From: a virus
Virus record (IMG/VR): IMGVR_UViG_3300042887_000455
Coordinates: 1-45,943 of that record
Length of the DNA stretch: 45,943 bases
Reading direction: 5' to 3' (one strand)
In this document: one piece after another, positions 1 to 7,759 of the stretch
Numbering within the stretch: position 1 is the stretch's first letter
Layout: every line of letters starts with the position of its first letter
The notes under the pieces: generated by a model
Seen by the model: only the letters and a program-made list of their open reading frames with translations
Databases searched by the model: none
What the model was told of the DNA's origin: nothing
Program-made: the position numbers and the translations under genes

Positions 1-2014
1 CTCTAATGGCACTAGGAGTAGAAGATTTGATAAGTTCCAGACCCATAATCTTCAGTTTAGGTTGTTCATATTGAACACCCTCAGAATTATGCACTCTAAG
101 AATATACTTTTTCTTTTTACACCAAACACCCTTATCAGCAAGAACTTCTCGTTTCATTTGCATCTTATTTTGGAATGCATTCATATAAACTGCAAGTTCG
201 GAATAAGACTTTTCAATGATAGGAGTTATAACTTGACCACAGATCTTATCCATAAACTTGATTCTTTCTTCAATAGTTTTGTTGGGTTGATGTTGTTCAA
301 CTAGATTTTCTAAAGTAAGATAAACAGAATCGGTATCAATTGCAATAACATAATCTTTATCAACAGTTTTCATTGCTGTATTCATATATTGATTAAGAGT
401 ATTGGCTATCCATTTAATAGAAAGTTGACCTGACAAAGTAATACTTTCTGCCATTCTTAAATCGTAATATCTAAAATAAGCATTACCAAGTGCACCATAA
501 GCAGAGTTTAAGGCAATCTTAAGTGCCATTTGTAGATTAGATAATCTGGATATCTCTTTTAGTAAATGTTTCTTAGATTTATTCTGTTCATATTCTTGCT
601 CAACTTTTAACATTTGTTTCTTGTATACAGTTCTATTGTTATACATTGTTTCCATTAAAGAAGGTAAGAATCCTTGTTTATCTTTAGAATAACACCAACC
701 ATTTGCTGATACTGATAAACTTGTTTCAGGAATAGATTCTTTTCTTAACAAACCATCAATAGAAAGATTTAATCTTGTATCGGTTATAGTTTCTGGGCTG
801 ATATTATATTGCATTATCAAATGTGGGTATAGAGAAGCCAAATCGAATGATGTTACCCATTTATGCATACCTGTTAATGGATCTTTAACATAAGCGCCCT
901 CAAATTGTTCACCTTTTGAATGTCTTTCATTATCAGGGATAACAATTTTTTTGTTCAGTAAATCATTATAGATAATGGCATCCCAAAGTTTTACTGGACT
1001 AAAAGCATCATTATAGTTAATTTTGGCAGTATATGCCATAGTTAAATGAAGTTCAATCAATCGTAATTTATCTTCAAGTCTATCAACTAAATCAACATCT
1101 TTTATATTATAATCTACAAATAGTTGCCAATCTTTTTGATAAAATTCTTTAAATGAGTTCCATTGACTATGTTCTAATTTCTTTTCACCTAACTCAAGAA
1201 ATGCAATATGATCTAACTTAAATGATTCCACTGTTTGGTGCACATACTTTTTATAAAGAACTAGATAATCTAATGAAGATATACCAACAATATCAAACAC
1301 TATTTCTTCTGTTCCACGAGTATTAGTTTTCTTTTCGTTGACAATATTCCAAGGAGATAATTTTTTATAATCATCACCAAGAACTTTTTGTATACGATTA
1401 ACAAGATATGGAATATCAAAATAATCTGTATTCCAACCAGTAATGATATCTGGAACTGCACATTGCCAATGAGTAATAAACTTTCTTAACAAATCTTGTT
1501 CATTCTTACAAAGAACATAATTGTTTGCATTCTCGCCAGTATAAGGTCTTGAACCAAAAGTTTTATATTCTTTAGTTTTGTTATCTTGGATTGTGATTAG
1601 AAGGATTTCTTCAGCAGCATATTTCGGTTCAGGAAAGGCATCTGCTTCGGTAGCAGTTTCGATATCTATAGAAACAATTTTTAGAAACTCGGAATCAAAT
1701 ATAATATCATCAGGATAATTATCAGAGATATACTGCAAAGCATAATTAGTTTGCCCAAAGATATTAAACGATTCCACGCCATCATATGTTTTAATAAATT
1801 CTTTACAGTCATTGATATTTCCTGGTTTGATTTCATATGCAGGACTACCATGTAATGTAGACCATTCAGTAGGAGTTGAAACAGTTTTAGAATTGGTTGT
1901 ATAAAGTGTAGGATAGAAGTCTATCTTTTGCTTTTGCTGAAGTCCATCTCTGATTGAGCGAACAAGAAGATTGTTACCCCACTGGATAACATTTGTATAG
2001 AAAGTTTTTGACAT
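1..2014 (-). CDS. 43: Family B DNA polymerase gp43 (3' end beyond the window)
   Basis: Replicative DNA polymerase with 3'-5' proofreading, core of the T4-type replisome. I translated 671 codons from the ATG at 2014, which follows GGAGATACA; the C-terminal part lies outside the window. Exonuclease motifs are SIDIET (D117, E119), NTDYFDIPYL near residue 195 and YNIKDVDLV. Polymerase motif A is DLASLYPHLI near residue 390, motif B is ALNSAYGALGN near 495 and motif C is IDTDSVYL near 556. A KKKKY stretch follows, with PKLKIMGLE near the visible end. All catalytic acids are present. It is the distal member of the 45-44-62-regA-43 group found in T4, here with DexA, Hsp20 and two small genes inserted before it. 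It has its own early-type promoter at 2038-2066. Identification is near certain. Confidence 0.97.
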   Translation of the reverse strand, partial: MSKTFYTNVIQWGNNLLVRSIRDGLQQKQKIDFYPTLYTTNSKTVSTPTEWSTLHGSPAYEIKPGNINDCKEFIKTYDGVESFNIFGQTNYALQYISDNYPDDIIFDSEFLKIVSIDIETATEADAFPEPKYAAEEILLITIQDNKTKEYKTFGSRPYTGENANNYVLCKNEQDLLRKFITHWQCAVPDIITGWNTDYFDIPYLVNRIQKVLGDDYKKLSPWNIVNEKKTNTRGTEEIVFDIVGISSLDYLVLYKKYVHQTVESFKLDHIAFLELGEKKLEHSQWNSFKEFYQKDWQLFVDYNIKDVDLVDRLEDKLRLIELHLTMAYTAKINYNDAFSPVKLWDAIIYNDLLNKKIVIPDNERHSKGEQFEGAYVKDPLTGMHKWVTSFDLASLYPHLIMQYNISPETITDTRLNLSIDGLLRKESIPETSLSVSANGWCYSKDKQGFLPSLMETMYNNRTVYKKQMLKVEQEYEQNKSKKHLLKEISRLSNLQMALKIALNSAYGALGNAYFRYYDLRMAESITLSGQLSIKWIANTLNQYMNTAMKTVDKDYVIAIDTDSVYLTLENLVEQHQPNKTIEERIKFMDKICGQVITPIIEKSYSELAVYMNAFQNKMQMKREVLADKGVWCKKKKYILRVHNSEGVQYEQPKLKIMGLELIKSSTPSAIR

Positions 2015-2037
2015 TGTATCTCCATTAATAAGATTAT

Positions 2038-2066
2038 ATTATACTACAAAATAGTAACAAAGTAAA
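2038..2066 (-). promoter_or_regulatory. Early-type promoter for gene 43
   Basis: Reading on the minus strand, TTTACT (2061-2066), a 17-nt spacer and TATAAT (2038-2043, in TAGTATAAT). The -35 box abuts the dexA stop codon. The pattern matches T4 early promoters (GTTTAC / TATAAT). Confidence 0.7.
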
Positions 2067-2627
2067 CTAAATTGGATACATCAACATCGTAGCACCAAAG
2101 GCGCAATCATGAACAGGATCGTGCTTGATTACCTTTTGAATTGTAAAATCTTTCAAATTCACTTTACAATATCCATTTTCTGCAGTTGATGCTAAAATAT
2201 CAATTGCAGTTCTTACATCACGATATTGATTGTATCTAACTAATGGTTTTACACCAACAACATTACATAAACTTTCAATAGCCATTTGATCTAAAGAACC
2301 TCTAGTCCAAATTATTTTAGTAGGAGATGGATCAATCTTAAGATAATCTCGCAGTAATTCTATACCATCTATTGCGGATACATCATATTTTGAAGGGTTA
2401 AAACTGGTATTTTTTGCAAAATCACATTGTTTTGACCACCACTCTAAAGTAGATTTGGAAACAGTGCGTTTGTATTTTTGGATTTGTTCTCGGGAATTAA
2501 ACTTAACAAAGATTGATTTTTCAATCATTTCCTCATAAGTCATACCATCATCAAAGTATACCATTGCAGCAGAAAGGATAACACAGGTACTTTCCGTAGA
2601 AAGCGTTTCAATATCAAAACAGATCAT
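2067..2627 (-). CDS. dexA: Exonuclease A, DexA-like (DnaQ/DEDD 3'-5' exonuclease)
   Basis: A 186-residue exonuclease of the T4 DexA type, which degrades DNA from 3' ends. The N-terminal FDIET carries the first DEDD acid pair. STLEWWSKQ near residue 58 matches the DexA STIEWW block, RGSLDQMAIE carries the second motif, and HDPVHDC near the C-terminus gives the last catalytic His and Asp. It is shorter than T4 DexA (227 residues), having lost the C-terminal tail. The start is the second ATG of ATGAATGATC, spaced from a GGAG. A terminator hairpin (2646-2675) separates it from the gene upstream. Its position directly before DNA polymerase suggests a role in DNA metabolism, as in T4. Confidence 0.88.
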   Translation of the reverse strand: MICFDIETLSTESTCVILSAAMVYFDDGMTYEEMIEKSIFVKFNSREQIQKYKRTVSKSTLEWWSKQCDFAKNTSFNPSKYDVSAIDGIELLRDYLKIDPSPTKIIWTRGSLDQMAIESLCNVVGVKPLVRYNQYRDVRTAIDILASTAENGYCKVNLKDFTIQKVIKHDPVHDCAFGATMLMYPI

Positions 2628-2645
2628 TCATTTTCTCCATAATGT

Positions 2646-2675
2646 AAAAAATTTGGCAACCATTAAGATTGCCAA
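2646..2675 (-). terminator. Intrinsic terminator after the 99-aa gene
   Basis: Perfect 7-bp stem TTGGCAA (2653-2659) and TTGCCAA (2669-2675) with a 9-nt loop, followed on the minus strand by ATTTTTT. Confidence 0.75.
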
Positions 2676-2686
2676 GTATCAAAATT

Positions 2687-2986
2687 TTAAAGTATTATTT
2701 TTTTATCGGGAACTTGAATTAGAGGTTGTTCTTCAAATTTAGATTCATATTCTAAAACTAATCCCTCAGCAGGAGTGCCGATAGATGAAATAGCAGATTT
2801 GAAAATTATAACATCACCTTCAGAATAAGGCATATATTGAGCAATCATTAAGCCAATAGAACCATCTTCTTTTGGTTGGATTGCAATTTGAGCAGGGTTT
2901 GATACTACATATTGAAGAACATCTTCATCAACAATATTTGCTAATAATTCTTCACCAGATACTAATTTAAAACATTTTGTAATCAT
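2687..2986 (-). CDS. Small conserved phage protein, possibly Sm-like fold
   Basis: A 99-residue acidic protein with an N-terminal KLVSGEELLANI and an internal SEGDVIIFKSA. These short beta-strand motifs resemble Sm-like small proteins seen in other T4-like aquatic phages, but no catalytic signature is visible, so no function is assigned. It sits alone between two intrinsic terminators (2646-2675 after it, 2998-3026 before it), so it is insulated from hsp20 and dexA. I saw no TATAAATA box before it. It is surely coding: good length, a clean start and conserved-looking composition. Confidence 0.75.
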   Translation of the reverse strand: MITKCFKLVSGEELLANIVDEDVLQYVVSNPAQIAIQPKEDGSIGLMIAQYMPYSEGDVIIFKSAISSIGTPAEGLVLEYESKFEEQPLIQVPDKKIIL

Positions 2987-2997
2987 ATATTCACCAT

Positions 2998-3026
2998 AAA
3001 AAAGTGGGGAAGATTTTACCTTCCCC
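2998..3026 (-). terminator. Intrinsic terminator after hsp20
   Basis: Stem GGGGAAG (3006-3012) and CTTCCCC (3020-3026), 7 bp with a 7-nt loop. On the minus strand it is followed by a run of six T (2998-3003). Confidence 0.8.
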
Positions 3027-3032
3027 TAAAGT

Positions 3033-3497
3033 TTATCCCAGAAGGATTTTATTGTGTGGAGAATTGATTTCCAATTTCCTTGGTTTGTGTGACTCTGGGA
3101 TAATGTGTGCAAGATATATCTTCAATAACCCATCTTGTAAAACAACATCAGTAATCTCTACACGTTCTGCCAAAGTGAAAGTTCGTGTAAATGCTCTTGA
3201 TGCCAAACCTTTATGAAGATATACGCTGGTATCATCATCAGTTGCTTTACCAACAACAGTAAGGTTCCTATCTAACAATTCTACATCAATATCTTCCTGC
3301 TTAAAACCTGCGACAGCAATTTCAATCACATATTTCGTATCCCCAATACTTTTAATATTATAAGGCGGATAGTTAGATTGATTCTTTGAAATTGCTTCTT
3401 TCGATTTTCTAATAGAATTCATCTCTGTATCAAACCCAATAAAGAATTTTAGTAGGTCTTGTTCTATGTTAGGAAAGAATGCTTGTTGTGTTGTCAT
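3033..3497 (-). CDS. hsp20: Hsp20/IbpA-type small heat shock protein
   Basis: A 154-residue small heat shock protein, an ATP-independent holdase. After an N-terminal region (about residues 1-45), the alpha-crystallin domain starts at YPPYNIKSIGDTKYVIEIAVAG, continues through FKQEDIDVELLDRNLTVVGKA, then LASRAFTRTFTLAERVEI, and ends in DGLLKIYLAHIIPE, all in the order and spacing of IbpA. Translation can be extended four codons to a TTG, but TGGAGA lies just before the ATG at 3497, so that is the chosen start. Phage Hsp20 genes are common in cyanophages and related myoviruses, where a role in virion protein folding or in host stress is suspected. It is followed by a strong terminator. Confidence 0.92.
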   Translation of the reverse strand: MTTQQAFFPNIEQDLLKFFIGFDTEMNSIRKSKEAISKNQSNYPPYNIKSIGDTKYVIEIAVAGFKQEDIDVELLDRNLTVVGKATDDDTSVYLHKGLASRAFTRTFTLAERVEITDVVLQDGLLKIYLAHIIPESHKPRKLEINSPHNKILLG

Positions 3498-3529
3498 ATT
3501 TTTCTCCAATTATGCGAGATTTAAAGTTT

Positions 3530-3548
3530 GTTACCCCGAAGGCGTAAC
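3530..3548. other. UUCG-type hairpin between the 58-aa gene and hsp20
   Basis: On the minus strand GTTACGCC-TTCG-GGGGTAAC folds as an 8-bp stem with one G-G mismatch and a TTCG tetraloop. It lacks a clear T run, so it may be a processing or stability element or a weak terminator. A second possible pair nearby is TGGGGA with TCCCCA. Confidence 0.4.
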
Positions 3549-3594
3549 GGTAATTTGGGGAATTTTTAAATTGCTCTCCCCACGCAAATTTTAC

Positions 3595-3771
3595 TTAGGC
3601 TTCTTCAGTTACTGATTCAGCTTCTTGTAATGCTTTGATTTGAACTTCACCTTGTTCTCTAATTTTACTTACTAAAGCGACAACATCTTCGAAAGGATGT
3701 TTGCCTAAAGATGCTAAGATCATATTGATTTCGTTCAAAGTCAATTCAATTGTTAAGTCTGAGTTTTCCAT
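3595..3771 (-). CDS. Small conserved hypothetical protein (58 aa)
   Basis: Starts at the ATG at 3771 with GGAGATAAT directly before it and ends at TAA 3595-3597. The protein begins MENSDLTIELTLNEINMILA, continues with SLGKHPFEDVVALVSKIREQ and ends in a Glu-rich tail ESVTEEA. It looks like two amphipathic helices and is acidic. No enzymatic motif is seen. It lies between regA and hsp20, and a TATAAATA late-type box (3798-3805) lies about 30 nt before its start, suggesting late expression with hsp20. Similar short proteins occur at this position in aquatic T4-like phages, as far as I recall. Confidence 0.8.
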   Translation of the reverse strand: MENSDLTIELTLNEINMILASLGKHPFEDVVALVSKIREQGEVQIKALQEAESVTEEA

Positions 3772-3797
3772 ATTATCTCCAAAAAGTTAAAAAATTA

Positions 3798-3805
3798 TAT
3801 TTATA
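3798..3805 (-). promoter_or_regulatory. Late-type promoter before the 58-aa gene and hsp20
   Basis: TATAAATA on the minus strand, preceded by TAG and followed by TAATTTTTT. It lies upstream of a well-spaced ribosome binding site and start at 3771. Confidence 0.6.
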
Positions 3806-3893
3806 CTACATCTATCTTGTTTCCAAGAACTTTGGTGCTCCATGCAATTCCTTTGTTTGACACATCCATATATCTATTAAATCTTTCTAACAC
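3801..3893 (-). CDS. Candidate 30-aa peptide overlapping the end of regA
   Basis: A GTG at 3893, inside the regA 3' end in another frame, opens a 30-codon frame that includes FNRYMDVSNKGIAW and ends KIDVV. The composition looks protein-like and the frame fills the otherwise empty stretch between regA and the late box. No convincing ribosome binding site is seen, so it would depend on re-initiation after regA. An alternative ATG start inside it would give 22 residues. Confidence 0.25.
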   Translation of the reverse strand: MLERFNRYMDVSNKGIAWSTKVLGNKIDVV

Positions 3894-4302
3894 CTATGGC
3901 GTACTTCTGCACCAATTGCCATTTAGGTTTTTCGGCATAAGACAAAATCTTTATAGAAGATAAAGATGTCCTATTTTGAGTTTTTTCTACATCTACTACT
4001 TTTAACAAGTTCCAGTCTTGAAGCAATATTGCTATTGTATTTCTACGTTCGATATCACTCATACTTATATTGGTATCTTTTCCATCCAAAGCAAATAGTT
4101 CTTTAAAGTGAACTAAAAAGTATCTACCTTGTTTATGAAGAATATGGCAAGATTGATAAAGGGTATTATCTTTCTTTGAAGCCACACCAATTCTTGTTAA
4201 TGTTTCTTTAATCTTTAAAAAACTATCAGGTTCAGGAATTGTAATCTCAAGCATCGAGTCAATAGTCCATTCCACATATACAGTATTATCATTATATTCC
4301 AT
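3877..4302 (-). CDS. regA: RegA translational repressor
   Basis: RNA-binding repressor that blocks ribosome loading on early phage mRNAs. FLKIKETLTRIGVASKK and LYQSCHILHKQGRYFLVHFKE match the T4 RegA core almost block for block, followed by RRNTIAILLQDWNLL and a C-terminal PKWQLVQKYAIG. The start used is the ATG at 4302, whose A is shared with the gp62 TGA stop and which has GGTGGAAAG upstream. This adds about 16 residues before MLEITIPEP, where T4 RegA begins, so an internal start near 4254 is possible. It is the fourth gene of the 45-44-62-regA unit and likely regulates its own operon, as in T4. Confidence 0.95.
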   Translation of the reverse strand: MEYNDNTVYVEWTIDSMLEITIPEPDSFLKIKETLTRIGVASKKDNTLYQSCHILHKQGRYFLVHFKELFALDGKDTNISMSDIERRNTIAILLQDWNLLKVVDVEKTQNRTSLSSIKILSYAEKPKWQLVQKYAIGVRKI

Positions 4303-4682
4303 CACTTTCCACCTTTGTTTTGCTTTTCTCTGATATAGTTAAGTTGTTCCTCTGTGAGGATATTTAGTACACTTTTTGCTTCTCGTTTAGAGTAACCATA
4401 AAATGCACATACATTTTCAAGATCTTCTGTTACGACTTCTTTCGGAGCCCATTTTGAAAACCTTTTCTTTTTTGTTATACTATATAGTAAAAATGAAAAC
4501 TGTTGTTGGTTAGAAAGATCAGGATATCTATTCATTTCATTTGCATACATTACTGTATCTGAAAAATAAGATAGACCACGATTAACAATAAATGATGTAT
4601 AATCTTTATTGGATTGTGGATCTTGAAACATATCCTCTTTAGTAAAGTTAATTGCATTTAGAAAATCAAAGGGAGTAGCCAT
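4302..4682 (-). CDS. 62: Clamp loader small subunit gp62
   Basis: A 126-residue partner of gp44 in the clamp loader that opens and places the gp45 ring on DNA. Recognised by TPFDFLNAINFTK at the N-terminus, then WAPKEVVTEDLENVCAFYGYS, and by its fixed place between 44 and regA. It is shorter than T4 gp62 (187 residues), as is usual in cyanophage-type relatives. It is translationally coupled to regA (its stop overlaps the next start) and follows gene 44 by 15 nt. Confidence 0.88.
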   Translation of the reverse strand: MATPFDFLNAINFTKEDMFQDPQSNKDYTSFIVNRGLSYFSDTVMYANEMNRYPDLSNQQQFSFLLYSITKKKRFSKWAPKEVVTEDLENVCAFYGYSKREAKSVLNILTEEQLNYIREKQNKGGK

Positions 4683-4697
4683 AATATAATCCTAAAT

Positions 4698-5657
4698 TTA
4701 CTTAAAGGAACAAGAACTCATTACTTCAGTCAAACAAGCCATGGTATTAATCTCACGGTCTGTCACAAAAGCATTTTTATAACCATAATCAGCAAGTATT
4801 AATACTAATTGTGGTATGCTTGTCACTTCAATATATTCCACAGATTTATCATATAATCTTCTAAATAATTCTGTAGATTCTATATCAATATTTGTTCCTA
4901 CCCATTTTCTAACTTCTGTAAAGTTTTTATCTTTTAACATCTTCAATAAAGGGGTAAAAGTTTCATCAGAAGTATTAACTAATATACCAGCATCAATTTT
5001 ACCTGAAACAGAATATCTTTGTAACTCATTTAAGATTCTTCTGTAATCAGGAAAATGTTTTGTTACCAATTCAGCTACAACTTTTTGGTCAAACTCAACA
5101 TTTTCCGATTTCAAAATAGTTGTTGCACGTTTGAAAAAAGATGCAGCAATTTGTTGTTTATCTTTACTATCTATTTTAAAATCTATACAAGTACATCGGC
5201 TATGTAACGGTTCAATAATACGATTCTTAAAATTACAAGTTAAAATAAATCTACAATTTGCACTAAATTCTTCCATAAAGTTTCTAAGAGCAGGTTGTAC
5301 CGATTGAGCATTGGTATAATCTGCTTCATCAATAATAACAACCTTTTTAGAATCTGTTAAAGAAACGGTAGAAGCAAAACTTCTAATAGTGGTTCTTAAT
5401 GTATCAATAGAACGTCCTTCATCAGAACCATTAATCATTAAGAACTCAGCACCAATCTCATTACATAATGCTTTAGCAATGGTAGTTTTACCTACGCCTG
5501 CCGTGCCTGAAAATAAAAAGTTTGGTATTTGTCCAGACTTAATAAATTCTTTAAAAGTTTCTTTCAAGGATTCTGGTAAAATACATTCATCTATAGATTG
5601 TGGGCGAAATTTCTCTACCCACAAAAACTGCATATCATTTACATTCAATTCATTCAT
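4698..5657 (-). CDS. 44: Clamp loader ATPase gp44
   Basis: AAA+ ATPase subunit of the sliding clamp loader, 319 residues, equal in length to T4 gp44. WVEKFRPQSIDECILP at residues 13-28 is the clamp-loader N-terminal signature. Walker A is GTAGVGKTT (51-59), Walker B is IIDEAD (108-113), sensor 1 follows as FILTCNF, and the SRC arginine-finger motif is at 153-155. The C-terminal domain keeps HFPDYRRILNELQRYS. It acts with gp62 to load gp45 at primer ends and is transcribed with 45 and 62. Confidence 0.97.
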   Translation of the reverse strand: MNELNVNDMQFLWVEKFRPQSIDECILPESLKETFKEFIKSGQIPNFLFSGTAGVGKTTIAKALCNEIGAEFLMINGSDEGRSIDTLRTTIRSFASTVSLTDSKKVVIIDEADYTNAQSVQPALRNFMEEFSANCRFILTCNFKNRIIEPLHSRCTCIDFKIDSKDKQQIAASFFKRATTILKSENVEFDQKVVAELVTKHFPDYRRILNELQRYSVSGKIDAGILVNTSDETFTPLLKMLKDKNFTEVRKWVGTNIDIESTELFRRLYDKSVEYIEVTSIPQLVLILADYGYKNAFVTDREINTMACLTEVMSSCSFK

Positions 5658-5672
5658 AATATAATCCTAGAT

Positions 5673-6332
5673 TTATTCAAAAGTTGAATCAGATTCCACA
5701 CCAACATAATAAACAAGATCAGAATTGTCAGCACTAAATCTTGAAATACGTTTAGAAGAAATAGAAACAGTATAATCTGTTTGTAAGAATTTTAACATTT
5801 CAACCTTAAAGTTAATACAAAAGGTAGATTCTGTATTACCAACATTAACATCAAAACTATTGCTTGTTGCATTTTTCTTATCAGAAACAACTAACTTTAA
5901 TTTACCGTCAGAACCAACAAAAGAAACATCTGGTGCTCTTAACACAGAAGAAGTTTTAAGAATCATTGCTAATGTATCTGAACTTAATTTTAACTCAATA
6001 TCTGGAGTTGGAAAATTAATTTCTTTTTTTGGAACAGATAACACAGATGGATCAGCTGAAAAATATTTAATAGATGTTTCACCATCAGATATTCTTACAA
6101 ATTTTTCTGAGAATGCTAATTCTGGATTTGGAAATAAAGATAAAACACCAAGAAATTCATTTAGGTCATAAATACCAAATTCCACTGGAAATACATCTGG
6201 CACAGTTACCGAAGATAAGATTGTATTTTGAACTGATCTTGTTTTAAGAACACTTCCTGGATTGATTAAGATATTTGGACTAATAGAACTGTAATTTTTT
6301 AAGATTGTAACTGCTTCTTTAGATAGATTCAT
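5673..6332 (-). CDS. 45: Sliding clamp gp45
   Basis: Trimeric DNA polymerase processivity clamp, which in T4 also activates gp55-dependent late transcription. The protein from the ATG at 6332 starts MNLSKEAVTILKNYSSISPN, aligning with the T4 gp45 start MKLSKDTTALLKNF, and has GAGGAATGAA before it. It is 219 residues against 228 in T4. An upstream in-frame ATG at 6374 would put the start inside the promoter at 6363-6391, so I reject it. Further clamp features are PDVFPVEFGIYDLNEFLG and FCINFKVEMLKFL. First gene of the replication operon. Confidence 0.94.
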   Translation of the reverse strand: MNLSKEAVTILKNYSSISPNILINPGSVLKTRSVQNTILSSVTVPDVFPVEFGIYDLNEFLGVLSLFPNPELAFSEKFVRISDGETSIKYFSADPSVLSVPKKEINFPTPDIELKLSSDTLAMILKTSSVLRAPDVSFVGSDGKLKLVVSDKKNATSNSFDVNVGNTESTFCINFKVEMLKFLQTDYTVSISSKRISRFSADNSDLVYYVGVESDSTFE

Positions 6333-6362
6333 TTCATTCCTCTTTTCATTATTTAATATAAT

Positions 6363-6391
6363 ATTATAACTCATTTCTTACTATTTGTAAA
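6363..6391 (-). promoter_or_regulatory. Early-type promoter for the 45-44-62-regA operon
   Basis: TTTACA (6386-6391, in GTTTACA), a 17-nt spacer and TATAAT (6363-6368) on the minus strand. It overlaps the 3' end of the upstream gene, which ends at 6371, and fixes the gp45 start downstream at 6332. Confidence 0.7.
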
Positions 6392-6814
6392 CATTTTTAT
6401 AACTTTTTCCCATTCCTCCTCAGTATGTAGATCCCGTTCCAGAAGGAACATAATATTACACATAGCATGTGCCAAATGATTGATCCCTGTTTCTGGATCC
6501 AATTGCTCACCTTCAAACCAACTCCAAAGATGTCGTTGCAAAGCATCGTAATATCTAGATTGTGCATCGGGCACTTTTTTCCAGTTATTTTTGTCATATT
6601 TTACCGCTCCAAATGTTAAAACTTTAACTGTTTCTTTCAATGCCAATGGTGGAATCAAACCATATTGTAATTTACCACCATCAAACTTTCTACCTCTAGT
6701 TGTTGCTGTTTGTGTTTTCTTAACAGTATCATCAGAAGGTAAACCATAATAACTTGGATTTTGTCGAACAACATTAGTATCTTCTGGATCAATTGGTGCA
6801 TTATAACCATTCAT
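6371..6814 (-). CDS. dATP/dGTP diphosphohydrolase-like protein (DUF5664)
   Basis: A 147-residue protein whose core matches the DUF5664 family: RKFDGGKLQYGLIPPLAL at about residues 42-59, then FGAVKYDKNNWKKV, DALQRHLWSWFEGEQLDPETG and HLAHAMCNIMFLLE. Family members are described as dATP/dGTP diphosphohydrolase domains of the MazG-like all-alpha NTPase type; the Glu, His and Asp residues of the helical blocks are kept. It probably trims deoxynucleotide pools during phage replication. The first ~40 residues are low in complexity. It has its own early promoter at 6847-6875 and lies head-to-tail with gene 45. Confidence 0.8.
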   Translation of the reverse strand: MNGYNAPIDPEDTNVVRQNPSYYGLPSDDTVKKTQTATTRGRKFDGGKLQYGLIPPLALKETVKVLTFGAVKYDKNNWKKVPDAQSRYYDALQRHLWSWFEGEQLDPETGINHLAHAMCNIMFLLERDLHTEEEWEKVIKMFTNSKK

Positions 6815-6846
6815 ATTATACCTCTTTATTGTATATTGTAAAACAT

Positions 6847-6875
6847 ATTATACTATATATTTTGTTAAAAGTAAA
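6847..6875 (-). promoter_or_regulatory. Early-type promoter for the DUF5664 gene
   Basis: TTTACT (6870-6875), a 17-nt spacer and TATAAT (6847-6852, in TAGTATAAT) on the minus strand, about 30 nt before the start at 6814. Confidence 0.7.
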
Positions 6876-6883
6876 TAGTACAG

Positions 6884-6973
6884 TTTTCAATTTGTATAAA
6901 TAGTAATAGGTGTTACTCACGGTGTCTAGACCTAGTAACTCTAATCATTCTTCTATTAATTACAGGAACTAAT
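6884..6973 (+). promoter_or_regulatory. Late promoter and structured leader of the first homing endonuclease
   Basis: TATAAATA at 6895-6902 inside the shared block TTTTCAATTTGTATAAATAG. The leader then carries GTTACT...AGTAAC (pairing arms) and TAATAG...CTATTA, followed by AGGAA a few bases before the ATG at 6974. Almost the same leader precedes the HNH gene at 11169. Confidence 0.75.
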
Positions 6974-7759
6974 ATGACCAGCATAACTACTTATACACCT
7001 TTCACATATTGCCTTACATTTCTCCTTACAGGTCAACGATACTACGGCGTTAGATATGCAAAAGATTGCCATCCAGATCAACTCTGGACAACCTATTTCA
7101 CCTCCTCAAAAATAATATCCGATCTTATCAAAGAATACGGTAAAGATGCTTTCACCTTCGAAGTCAGAAAAACATTTATTACTGCGGAAGAAGCATGTTA
7201 TTCAGAAACAAAATTCCTTACTAGAATTGATGCGGCTAAGTCTCCAAATTGGTTAAACGGTCATAATGGATCAGGAACTGTAATAGGTTCCAAAGAATCT
7301 AACATTATAGGTAAAAAGACCAAACAGTTAAGATATAATGATGATTCATACAATAATAGACCTAAGTGTCGTGAAACTAAACAATTAAGATATAATGATG
7401 ATTCATATAATAATAGACCCAAATGTACAGAAACCAATATAGAAAAATACGGGTTTGAAAATCCATTTCAAACCCCCAGTATCAAACAAAAAATTAAAGA
7501 AACTAATATAGAAAAATACGGATTCGAAAATCCGTTTGAGATCCCATTATGTAAGCAGAAAATTAAAGAAACCAATATAGAAAAATACGGTTTCGAAAAC
7601 CCCTCTCAAAATCCTAGCATAAGAGCTAGGCAAATATTAACTTATAAAGAAACTTGCAAGAACAGACCCCTAAAGATATGTCCTTACTGTAGTGTTTCTG
7701 GTAAAGGCGGTAATATGACAAGATGGCATTTTGATAACTGTAAACTTAAACCTCAATAA
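6974..7759 (+). CDS. GIY-YIG homing endonuclease with tandem DNA-binding repeats
   Basis: A 261-residue free-standing homing endonuclease. The N-terminal domain reads CLTFLLTGQRYYGVRYAKDC followed by LWTTYFTSSKIISDLIKEYG, the variant GIY-YIG core seen in T4 Seg-type enzymes, and a catalytic-type Glu lies in AEEACYSETKFL. The middle contains two near-identical copies of TKQLRYNDDSYNNRPKC and three copies of ETNIEKYGFENP(F/S), typical of DNA-contacting repeats in these enzymes. The C-terminus has a likely zinc finger, CPYC followed by H and C in WHFDNC. It lies on the plus strand, opposite its neighbours, and its last 14 bases overlap the end of the convergent AAA+ gene. It has a late-promoter leader. 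Confidence 0.88.
   Translation: MTSITTYTPFTYCLTFLLTGQRYYGVRYAKDCHPDQLWTTYFTSSKIISDLIKEYGKDAFTFEVRKTFITAEEACYSETKFLTRIDAAKSPNWLNGHNGSGTVIGSKESNIIGKKTKQLRYNDDSYNNRPKCRETKQLRYNDDSYNNRPKCTETNIEKYGFENPFQTPSIKQKIKETNIEKYGFENPFEIPLCKQKIKETNIEKYGFENPSQNPSIRARQILTYKETCKNRPLKICPYCSVSGKGGNMTRWHFDNCKLKPQ

Noticed and set aside
62-304. Plus-strand 80-codon frame opposite DNA polymerase
   Set aside because: It lies wholly within the polymerase C-terminal region, where the minus-strand protein has conserved motifs.
6333-6374. Upstream ATG for gp45 adding 14 residues
   Set aside because: It lies in the predicted promoter (-10 at 6363-6368); homology to T4 gp45 starts at 6332, which has a good ribosome site.
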